DNA of 32,446 nt from an uncultured Bacteroidia bacterium. GTDB taxonomy: Bacteria > Bacteroidota > Bacteroidia > Bacteroidales > F082. Every line of letters begins with the position of its first letter. Positions within the stretch are counted from its first letter, which is position 1. The position numbers were made by a program, and so were the translations under genes. A model generated the notes under the pieces. That model saw only the letters and a program-made list of their open reading frames with translations, did no database searches and was not told the DNA's origin. This document shows, piece by piece, positions 1-6,221 of the stretch. The stretch lies in NCBI GenBank assembly GCA_902794155.1, contig CADBGN010000028.1:1-32446 (forward strand), given 5' to 3'.

Positions 1-486
1 CCACAAGGTCTCGATGTAGTCGTTGGTGAAGGTGATGTAGGGATCGTTGAGGTTGACCCAGTAGCCCATCTTGCGGGTGAGGTCGTCCCACATGTCCTTG
101 TATTTCATCACCTCCTCGCGGCAGGCGCGGTTGTAGTCATCGACGCTGATCTTCTTGCCGATGTCTTCCTTCGTGATGCCGAGTTTCTTCTCCACGCCCA
201 GTTCCACGGGCAGGCCGTGGGTGTCCCAACCGGCTTTACGCACCACATGTTTGCCTTTCAGGGTCTGGTAGCGGCACACTACGTCTTTGATGGAGCGGGC
301 CATCACATGGTGGATGCCCGGGGTACCATTGGCACTCGGTGGACCTTCGAAGAAAACGAAAGCGTTATCTTTATCACGGTTATCCAAACTCTTCTGGAAG
401 GTGTTGTCAGCTTCCCAAAACTTACGGATTTCATCGGCTGTCTCGGTGAGATTCAGCTGTTTATATTCCTTGTAGTTGTTTTTCAT
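1..486 (-). CDS. ileS: Isoleucyl-tRNA synthetase, N-terminal part (runs off left edge)
   Basis: Cytoplasmic enzyme that charges tRNA-Ile with isoleucine. Only the first 162 codons are in the window, and the frame stays open to base 1. The protein starts MKNNYKEYKQLNL. It carries the class I synthetase signature region PPSANGTPGIHHVMAR, where GIHH is the HIGH-type ATP-binding motif, followed by GWDTHGLPVE, which is diagnostic of the Ile/Val/Leu group. The sequence between these motifs resembles Bacteroidetes IleRS more than ValRS or LeuRS. The ATG at 486-484 is chosen because a Bacteroidetes -7 element (512-519) sits about 26 bases upstream. The KMSKS and anticodon-binding regions lie outside the window. 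A repeat-rich spacer separates it from the upstream polyprenyl synthetase gene on the same strand. Confidence 0.95.
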   Translation of the reverse strand, partial: MKNNYKEYKQLNLTETADEIRKFWEADNTFQKSLDNRDKDNAFVFFEGPPSANGTPGIHHVMARSIKDVVCRYQTLKGKHVVRKAGWDTHGLPVELGVEKKLGITKEDIGKKISVDDYNRACREEVMKYKDMWDDLTRKMGYWVNLNDPYITFTNDYIETLW

Positions 487-511
487 ATACTATGAATCCT
501 AATTTAGCGTG

Positions 512-519
512 CAAAGATA
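512..519 (-). promoter_or_regulatory. Probable ileS promoter (-7 element)
   Basis: On the minus strand this reads TATCTTTG, an exact match to the Bacteroidetes -7 consensus TAnnTTTG. It implies transcription starting near 506 and a leader of about 20 nt before the ileS ATG. No clear -33 TTG was seen. Confidence 0.6.
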
Positions 520-570
520 CGAATTATTTTGTTTCCGCTATAGAAATAACGAATAATACCCTCTACAGGC

Positions 571-690
571 CTCATCGTGAATCCCTGTTACTAACCTCAT
601 TGCGAGAACCTACTACTAGTCTCATCGCGAATACCCACTCTAGCCTTAGCCTCATCGCGAAAACCCACTCTAGCCTTAGCCTCATCGCGG
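571..690. repeat. Degenerate tandem array, 25- and 30-bp units
   Basis: Five successive units begin with CTCATCGCGA or a one-base variant, at 571, 596, 621, 651 and 681. The first two units are 25 bp and degenerate. The units at 621-650 and 651-680 are 30 bp and differ at a single base (AATACCC versus AAAACCC). The fifth start runs straight into the three-hairpin element that follows. The array lies in the roughly 290-bp spacer between the polyprenyl synthetase stop and the ileS promoter. An open frame crosses it, but it looks like chance because it consists of the repeat itself. Confidence 0.8.
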
Positions 691-769
691 GCGCAGACCC
701 GCGATCTCCTAAGCGAAAGGGTGACCATATCGCTCAGGAGATGGCGGGTCAAGCCCGCCATGAGGCTAA
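676..769. repeat. Three-hairpin palindromic element, copy 1
   Basis: Outer arms TTAGCCTCAT (676-685) and ATGAGGCTAA (760-769) are perfectly complementary. Inside them lie three hairpins. The first pairs CGCGGG (686-691) with CCCGCG (698-703). The second pairs ATCTCCTAAGCGA (704-716) with TCGCTCAGGAGAT (730-742), with one mismatch. The third pairs TGGCGGG (742-748) with CCCGCCA (754-760). The result is a cloverleaf-like fold. It is not a tRNA, since the arm sizes and conserved bases do not fit. A related copy lies at 9342-9437. Its position just after the polyprenyl synthetase stop codon would allow a role in transcript ending, but there is no T tract. Confidence 0.8.
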
Positions 770-779
770 AAAACGAGGG

Positions 780-1616
780 TCATTCCTCCCTTTCCGCGCA
801 AAACACAGTCAAATCACGCAAAGTCTCAGTGATTTTCGAAGGCTCAAAACCTTCCAAAGCCTTCATGGTCTTTTCGTAATAAACGGGAAGTAGCGCTTGT
901 GCTTGTTCTACGTTCTCTCCATCGAGCATGTCATCACGCAGTTGGAAGAGGATGCCGAAATTCAGGCCAAATTCGGCGATTTGCTGGACTTGTTCGGGTG
1001 TTGCATCCACCGAAAGGGCACCGGCGACGCAGCAGGAGCGCAGCAGAGTGGCGGTTTTTCTTGTAATGATGTCCAAATATTGGGTTTGTAGGGCTGTCAC
1101 ATCGTAGCAGCCGCTTTCAATGCGGTTGCCATTGCGGCTGCCGTGGTACGACAGCTCAACAGACCCCTGCAGCAGCTCGCCTTCGCTCATGGCGGCGGCG
1201 GTGCGCAGCATCTCTTGAAGGATATTGTATTCGTTGGGTTGGCTGAGGAGGAGCATGGCCTTGGCCAAGAGATAGTCGCCAGCCAGCACCGCCGAGTGGT
1301 TGCCAAACTTAGCTTTCACCGAGGCCTTGCTTCGGCGTTGGTCGGCATCGTCCACCACGTCGTCGTGGATGAGCGTCGCGCTGTGCACCATTTCAACGAA
1401 GGTGGCTGCGCGTTGTGTCCGCTCGTTGACCTCGCCAAAGAGCTTCGCGCTGAGCAACACCAAGATGGGGCGTAGGCGTTTGCCCCGCGACTCCTGCACA
1501 TAGCGCATAATGTCGTCCATGGGCTCGGTGTCGGCCTGCATGGTTTGCTCAAAATAGATCTCAAACTGTACCAAATCGGCGGCGATGGGGGTAATGATGT
1601 TGTTCAGGTTTTTCAC
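780..1616 (-). CDS. Polyprenyl synthetase family protein (trans-isoprenyl diphosphate synthase), short form
   Basis: Condenses isopentenyl diphosphate onto an allylic diphosphate to build a polyprenyl chain, probably for menaquinone; the chain length cannot be read from sequence. The first aspartate-rich motif DDVVDD is at residues 85-90 and the second, DDMLD, at 228-232. RGKRLRP (residues 44-50) is the usual diphosphate-binding region. I chose the GTG at 1616-1614 because the family N-terminus aligns from there (KNLNNIITPIAADL). The upstream ATPase stop overlaps this start as GTGA. A minus-strand TACTTTTG directly before the GTG could make the transcript nearly leaderless. The protein is 278 aa against about 320 aa for typical members. 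The region after the second DDxxD motif looks shortened, but the C-terminus ends naturally in a charged tail. Confidence 0.88.
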   Translation of the reverse strand: MKNLNNIITPIAADLVQFEIYFEQTMQADTEPMDDIMRYVQESRGKRLRPILVLLSAKLFGEVNERTQRAATFVEMVHSATLIHDDVVDDADQRRSKASVKAKFGNHSAVLAGDYLLAKAMLLLSQPNEYNILQEMLRTAAAMSEGELLQGSVELSYHGSRNGNRIESGCYDVTALQTQYLDIITRKTATLLRSCCVAGALSVDATPEQVQQIAEFGLNFGILFQLRDDMLDGENVEQAQALLPVYYEKTMKALEGFEPSKITETLRDLTVFCAEREE

Positions 1617-2905
1617 GAGGCAAAAGTATGAAAATTTGTTTGATTCAATAGCCAATCTGTGGCAGCCATTACATGGATCTCTCCTTGCTCCGTGGAGATG
1701 GTTTTTTCTGTATCTAAAGTAATCAAGGTCATACGGTTACACCCCAAGGCCTTTGATGCATCTTTCAGCCCTTTTATTTCTCGCTTTTCTGTTTTTGGGT
1801 TGGAGATGTTATACGACACTTGGATTATTTCTTGCACATTGCCATCTTTTGCTATCACAAAATCCACTTGGCTTTCACGGTCTTTGTAATAGAACACGTC
1901 TGTATAGTCCGATTTTGTGCGCCTTAAGAGTTCTACCAAAACGATATTCTCAAGTCTCCAGCCTAAATTGTCTGGAGCGAGAGTCCCATCTTTGTCAGAT
2001 GCGAATGCCGTGTCAACAACATAGACCTTTTCGTTCAATACCCTTTCGGCGCTTTTGTATGAAAACTTGTTCACCCCGACTAATAAAAAAGCTTGCTTCA
2101 GATAGGAATAGTACTTTTCTGCCGTGTGGTCAGATATACCAAAGAGAGCGGCAACTTTAGTGGCCACAAATTCCTGGCAGTAATTATCCGACAAATAAAT
2201 GGCCATCTGTCGCAATACTTCCGCATGTTTTAGTTTGAATCGTTTCGCGATGTCTTTTTTGATGATAGAGTCCAAAAGATCTTGAATATATTCGTGCCTA
2301 TTGGTTTCGTTGAATAGTTCTGGAAACCCTCCATATCTCATATACTCTTCTAAAGCCTTAATTCTTAATGCTTTGCATTTTGTTGTCATAGATATTGTAT
2401 TGACATGTTTCATCAAGCAGTATTCCGAAAAAGAAAAAGGATACAATTCTACTTTATGATGTCTGCCGGTGAGATGGGTCATCAACTCGTTGCTGAGCAG
2501 CTTGGCATTGGAGCCCGTCAAGAAGACATGCATTTTTTTTCTAAGCAAGCGGTTAACAAACAGAGGCCAACCGTCAATGTTTTGGATTTCATCAAGAAAT
2601 AGGTGTTTGAAATCACCGTAGATTCGGTATAGGGCGTCAAGTACCGTATTGAGGTCTTCGGTTTTTAACGATACCAGCCTTTCATCGTCGAAATTGACAT
2701 AGGCATAATGAATCCCAGCCTGCTGTAAAACTTTGTAACACAAAACGGATTTACCGCTTCGTCTGACTCCGATGACTACTTGTGCAAGTTTGCTGTCTAA
2801 ATGAAGTTGAGGCTCCTCATAACGGTCGCAAAGCGAAGCTAAATCTGTTTCTGACAGTTCTTCTTGCTGGTCGAGCAAGATTTCTTGAAGGGTTTGTGCG
2901 TCCAT
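1613..2905 (-). CDS. AAA family ATPase with C-terminal DUF4143 domain
   Basis: A 430-residue P-loop ATPase of the AAA_14/DUF4143 group, widespread in Bacteroidetes and of uncertain function. The Walker A motif GVRRSGKS is at residues 46-53, the Walker B motif LFLDE at 102-106, and a sensor-like LTGSN at 129-133. The C-terminal half has the DUF4143 pattern, including a hydrophobic LVELLRR and VDFVIAKDG, which resembles a PD-(D/E)XK-like core in this family. The ATG at 2905-2903 is preferred over an in-frame upstream start near 2956, because the upstream one would lie inside the promoter and repeat array. The predicted transcript starts about 16 nt before this ATG. The stop overlaps the GTG of the polyprenyl synthetase. 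Family genes are often toxin-antitoxin-like or mobile accessory genes, but that role is not shown here. Confidence 0.88.
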   Translation of the reverse strand: MDAQTLQEILLDQQEELSETDLASLCDRYEEPQLHLDSKLAQVVIGVRRSGKSVLCYKVLQQAGIHYAYVNFDDERLVSLKTEDLNTVLDALYRIYGDFKHLFLDEIQNIDGWPLFVNRLLRKKMHVFLTGSNAKLLSNELMTHLTGRHHKVELYPFSFSEYCLMKHVNTISMTTKCKALRIKALEEYMRYGGFPELFNETNRHEYIQDLLDSIIKKDIAKRFKLKHAEVLRQMAIYLSDNYCQEFVATKVAALFGISDHTAEKYYSYLKQAFLLVGVNKFSYKSAERVLNEKVYVVDTAFASDKDGTLAPDNLGWRLENIVLVELLRRTKSDYTDVFYYKDRESQVDFVIAKDGNVQEIIQVSYNISNPKTEKREIKGLKDASKALGCNRMTLITLDTEKTISTEQGEIHVMAATDWLLNQTNFHTFAS

Positions 2906-2926
2906 GGCAAAGCGGTTTTTCTGCTG

Positions 2927-2956
2927 CAAAAATACATAAACTTCGATAGATGACAA
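2927..2956 (-). promoter_or_regulatory. Probable promoter of the DUF4143 ATPase gene
   Basis: On the minus strand, TTG (2956-2954) is followed after 19 nt by TATTTTTG (2934-2927), which matches the Bacteroidetes -33/-7 arrangement. The first copy of the 32-bp-spaced repeat (2938-2955) fills the spacer exactly. A protein bound to that repeat would therefore cover the promoter. Confidence 0.65.
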
Positions 2957-3051
2957 TTTTTTTTCATGTAAACTTCGATAGATGACAGGTTTTTTTCATG
3001 TAAACTTCGATAAATGGATGTTTTTTCCAAGTTAAACTTCGATATTTGATG
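2938..3051. repeat. Four direct repeats with an exact 32-bp spacing
   Basis: AAACTTCGATA starts at 2938, 2970, 3002 and 3034, a period of exactly 32 bp or about three helical turns. Copies 1 and 2 share AAACTTCGATAGATGACA, copy 3 reads AAACTTCGATAAATGGA, and copy 4 is the most degenerate. The intervening bases are T-rich (TTTTTTCATGT). The array lies upstream of and overlapping the ATPase promoter, like an operator or iteron cluster. The copies decay with distance from the promoter. Confidence 0.85.
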
Positions 3052-3053
3052 AG

Positions 3054-3086
3054 TTGTAAAAAAATGCACGATATTTGCTATTTTTG
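3054..3086 (+). promoter_or_regulatory. Probable promoter of the macroglobulin-family gene
   Basis: TTG at 3054-3056 and TATTTTTG at 3079-3086, separated by 22 nt, resemble the Bacteroidetes -33 and -7 elements. The predicted start near 3092 gives an unusually long leader of about 175 nt before the ATG at 3267. That leader contains the nested inverted repeat. Confidence 0.5.
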
Positions 3087-3100
3087 CGTTTAATAAGGGA

Positions 3101-3227
3101 TTCCCCTGCGGGGAATGGAGGTTGATCATAATTATAAAAGCGGCGGCAGATAGAGTCTGCAAACTGTAAACACTTCAAGCCGCCGCGGTATACAAAATGT
3201 GCGGGAACTCCATTCCCCGTAGGGGAA
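3101..3227. repeat. Nested inverted repeat in the macroglobulin leader
   Basis: The left arm at 3101-3120 (TTCCCCTGCGGGG then AATGGAG) is complementary to 3208-3227 (CTCCATT then CCCCGTAGGGGAA) over 20 bp, with a single position that becomes a wobble pair in RNA. Inside it, GCGGCGGC (3140-3147) pairs with GCCGCCGC (3179-3186). A third small stem, GCAGA/TCTGC (3146-3160), competes with the inner one. The outer arm is itself a small palindrome. It may be a structured 5' leader or a miniature inverted-repeat element. No coding content is seen here. Confidence 0.75.
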
Positions 3228-3266
3228 ACTCAAAACTCAATAGAATAACAAAGTAAAACAAACAAT

Positions 3267-6221
3267 ATGAAACACCTCGGAATCATCATCGCAATAGTGG
3301 CCCTGGTGGCCATCGGCGTGTTGGCTTTTGCCATGCCAAGCAAGAATCCCGGCAGTCCCGACAATCCCAAAACCCCGAAAAACAATTATGAGAATATGTG
3401 GAAAAACGTAAAGGAAAACCTTGAAAAAGACCTGCCGGAATCGGCTGAAAAAGAACTGAATGCCATCGAGGAGAAGGCATTGAAGGACAAAAACCAAACC
3501 CAATTGCTGAAGACCTGGCTCTATCGGCAAAACATCATGCTGAGAACCGTAGAAGAAGACCCCGAACAGGCTTTCATCAAATACCTTGAGTCCAAAGTCG
3601 GCCAGCTGGATGCCGTTCACGACGCCCTCCTGCACGAGGAAATCGCCAAAGCCTACGCCAATTATCTGGAGTCGAACGAATGGAACATCAACGAAAATCT
3701 GCCCATCGATGGTGATATTTCCAAGGTGGAGATGAAATATTGGGACAAGGAGAGTTTCAAAACACGTATCAACACGCATTATGATGAGGCTTTGAAACCC
3801 GTCGAGGCACTGAAAAAAGCCAAGACGGAAGATTTCATGGTGCTGTTTGAAAACAAGAACAACAACGAGGAAAACATCGAATACGAGGCTTCCTTATTCG
3901 AGTTCATGTTCCACCGCGTGGCGAAATACTATCAGGAACAGGCCGATGCCGACGATGTGGAGGGCGAGACCGATGCCTGGTGGTTGCCCGCCAAGGACTT
4001 CGTGAAGGCTGATCTCGGAACTGCCGATAACCCACTTACGAAATGCCTGAAGATCTATCAAGACCTTATTGCTTTTAACCTCAAGAGTTCGAATGAGGAT
4101 GTGCTGATTTACAACGACTTCAATCGCTTTGGCTTCGTCAACGGCATCCTTGACAAGGATGAGCAATACCAAGCCGCTATGGAGGACTTGAAGGCACAGC
4201 ATAAGGACAACCCGCTTTCCGCCGAGATTACCTCCCTAATTGCGCGCAGCATGATAAACCAATACGAGAGCAACAGCAGCGACAGTGCCTATTTCGACCA
4301 CTACAAAAAAGCCAAGGCGATGTGCGAGGAAGCCATCACCAAGTTCCCGAAGTCGAAAGGCGCCAAAAACTGCCAAAACCTCATCAAGCGCATCGAGGAA
4401 CCGCAAATCGACATCACGCTCAACTCGGTACAACTGCCCAACGAGGCCATTCCCACTGTCTTGGAATACAAGAATACGACTGCACCTTATTACAGAATCG
4501 TGAAAGTTAGCGAGAAAGAATTGAGCAACTTGAACAATATGCAAAAGGAAGATTTGCTCAAGGAGTTGAACAAAAAATCGCCAGTTGCGGAGCAGGATCT
4601 CATCTTGGCCGCTGAAACCGACTATCGCAGTCACAGCACCCTGATTGCCTTGCCTGCCTTGGAGAAAGGCATCTACTATCTGACCGCCACCACCAAACAA
4701 GGCATCAAGAGCGAGGATAAAACGCTGGTACTCAATTTCCAAGTCTCCAACCTCGGTTACATCGTTGACCAAAAGGACGAAAAAGTTATCGTGGAACTCT
4801 ACCGCCGCGAGTGGGACTACAAAGCCCGAGAATACAAGACCATCATTTTAACGACGGTGAAGTCCGACAAAAACGGTCGAATCGTACTTGACGGCAAGGT
4901 AAAAGGCGATAATTCCTTCTGTATCAACCTGCGTAAGGACGATGACAACCTGCTTTCAGAAAGGTACTTCCGCCTCAATGAGCAGTACAGAAACAAAAAC
5001 GAAATCTACGAAACAAAACTCTTCACTGACCGTGCCATTTATCGTCCCGGACAAACTGTTTATTTCCAAGGTATTACCACGCGCCGTCAAGGCGAAGACT
5101 TGAGCCTTGTGAACCATTATTCGGAGACAGTTTCCTTCCGCGATGCCAACTGGCAAGAGATTTCCTCGGCCAACTTTAGCACCGATGAATACGGCTCATT
5201 CAGCGGCTCTTTCGTCATCCCCACTGACAGGCTGAACGGCGTGTTCCATCTCAACGCCAACCAAGGCAACGCAACCATCCGCGTAGAGGAATACAAACGT
5301 CCGACCTTCGAGGTTACTTTTGAGCGTCCGAAAGAACAATACAAGCTCAACCAAGAGGTGACAGTGCATGGCGATGTGAAGGCATACGCCGGTTTCGGCT
5401 TGGACGATGTGGAATACAGCTATCGTGTCATACGCAAGACTTCCTTCCCTTGGCGTTGCTGGTGGTGGTGGTACCCGACCATCGAGGACGAGCAAATCAC
5501 TTACGGCAAGGCCCGCACCGATGAAAACGGCAAGTTCGCCGTCATCTTCAACCTGAAGCCCTCGAAGACCATCGCGCCCGAGAAACAGCCTATGTTTACC
5601 TACGAAATCGAGGTGACTGCCACGAGCAAGCAGGGCGAGACCCACGCCGACACCTACAGCATTCGCGCGGGCTACAACGAAATCGCCATCAGCACCGACT
5701 TGCCCCGCACCATCGAGAAATCGGACCTCGGCAAGTACCAAATCACCGTGAGCAACCTCAGCTGGCAACCCGCCAAGAGCCGCATCTCGCGGAAGATTTA
5801 CCGCTACGACGACAAGGCCAAGATTAATTATTTTGAAGCAATGCAACATTTGGAAATCTTTGACCGACAAATGCTTAGCGATGGACAATTGAACAGTCTC
5901 TTCCCCGAATACAGTTTCTATGACAAGCGAAACAAGATTTTGGTCGATGAGGCTGTAATTATGGTGGACGACAAGGCCAAATTCTTGGAAGGCAAGACTT
6001 TGGAACCTGGAGAATATGTGGTTGAACTCAAGAGTTTGGACGATCCTTTGGCCGTTACGACGGAGGAATTCACCCTTTACGAAAACGAGGCCAAAAAGAT
6101 GCCTTATACCGCTATGGTTTGGAGCGATGTGGACAAATCGACCGCCGTTGCTCCACGGCGACGAAATCCGTATGGACAAGAAAATCACCGTCAGCAACGC
6201 GGTGCAAAACTTTACTTATAA
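3267..6221 (+). CDS. Alpha-2-macroglobulin family protein, N-terminal portion (frameshifted)
   Basis: N-terminal half of a giant envelope protein of the bacterial alpha-2-macroglobulin family, thought to trap or inhibit proteases. It starts with a short basic stretch and one hydrophobic segment (residues 3-24), which is a signal peptide or membrane anchor; there is no lipobox cysteine. A charged helical region of about 350 residues follows. Beta-sandwich MG domains come next, with the MG2 signature YRPGQTVYFQG at residues 592-602. The frame matches the family up to about VWSDVDKST (6120-6146). The remaining residues to the stop are arginine-rich and unlike the family. The rest of the gene continues in another frame from about 6150. 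The change is either a real disruption or an assembly error. Confidence 0.85.
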   Translation: MKHLGIIIAIVALVAIGVLAFAMPSKNPGSPDNPKTPKNNYENMWKNVKENLEKDLPESAEKELNAIEEKALKDKNQTQLLKTWLYRQNIMLRTVEEDPEQAFIKYLESKVGQLDAVHDALLHEEIAKAYANYLESNEWNINENLPIDGDISKVEMKYWDKESFKTRINTHYDEALKPVEALKKAKTEDFMVLFENKNNNEENIEYEASLFEFMFHRVAKYYQEQADADDVEGETDAWWLPAKDFVKADLGTADNPLTKCLKIYQDLIAFNLKSSNEDVLIYNDFNRFGFVNGILDKDEQYQAAMEDLKAQHKDNPLSAEITSLIARSMINQYESNSSDSAYFDHYKKAKAMCEEAITKFPKSKGAKNCQNLIKRIEEPQIDITLNSVQLPNEAIPTVLEYKNTTAPYYRIVKVSEKELSNLNNMQKEDLLKELNKKSPVAEQDLILAAETDYRSHSTLIALPALEKGIYYLTATTKQGIKSEDKTLVLNFQVSNLGYIVDQKDEKVIVELYRREWDYKAREYKTIILTTVKSDKNGRIVLDGKVKGDNSFCINLRKDDDNLLSERYFRLNEQYRNKNEIYETKLFTDRAIYRPGQTVYFQGITTRRQGEDLSLVNHYSETVSFRDANWQEISSANFSTDEYGSFSGSFVIPTDRLNGVFHLNANQGNATIRVEEYKRPTFEVTFERPKEQYKLNQEVTVHGDVKAYAGFGLDDVEYSYRVIRKTSFPWRCWWWWYPTIEDEQITYGKARTDENGKFAVIFNLKPSKTIAPEKQPMFTYEIEVTATSKQGETHADTYSIRAGYNEIAISTDLPRTIEKSDLGKYQITVSNLSWQPAKSRISRKIYRYDDKAKINYFEAMQHLEIFDRQMLSDGQLNSLFPEYSFYDKRNKILVDEAVIMVDDKAKFLEGKTLEPGEYVVELKSLDDPLAVTTEEFTLYENEAKKMPYTAMVWSDVDKSTAVAPRRRNPYGQENHRQQRGAKLYL

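Noticed and set aside
676-769. The three-hairpin element as a tRNA or tRNA-like gene
   Set aside because: Arm lengths, loops and conserved tRNA bases do not fit, and the middle arm has a 13-bp stem.
492-893. Open frame of 133 codons across the spacer repeats
   Set aside because: Its sequence is the translation of the tandem repeat and palindromic element, then the antisense of the polyprenyl synthetase gene; no family resemblance.
1613-2905. Insertion sequence or transposon around the DUF4143 ATPase gene
   Set aside because: No transposase, no terminal inverted repeats and no target-site duplication could be seen flanking it.
2938-3051. The evenly spaced repeats as a CRISPR array
   Set aside because: Only four copies, the conserved part is about 11-18 bp, the intervening bases are themselves similar T-rich sequence rather than unique spacers, and no cas genes are nearby.
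6085-6160. Programmed ribosomal frameshift joining the two macroglobulin halves
   Set aside because: The A-rich run at 6094-6098 lies before family-like sequence that is still in the first frame, and no slippery heptamer or downstream structure was found at the actual switch point.
5196-6197. Open frame of 333 codons on the minus strand opposite the macroglobulin N-terminal half
   Set aside because: Same reason: a shadow of conserved coding sequence on the plus strand, with low-complexity hydrophobic content.
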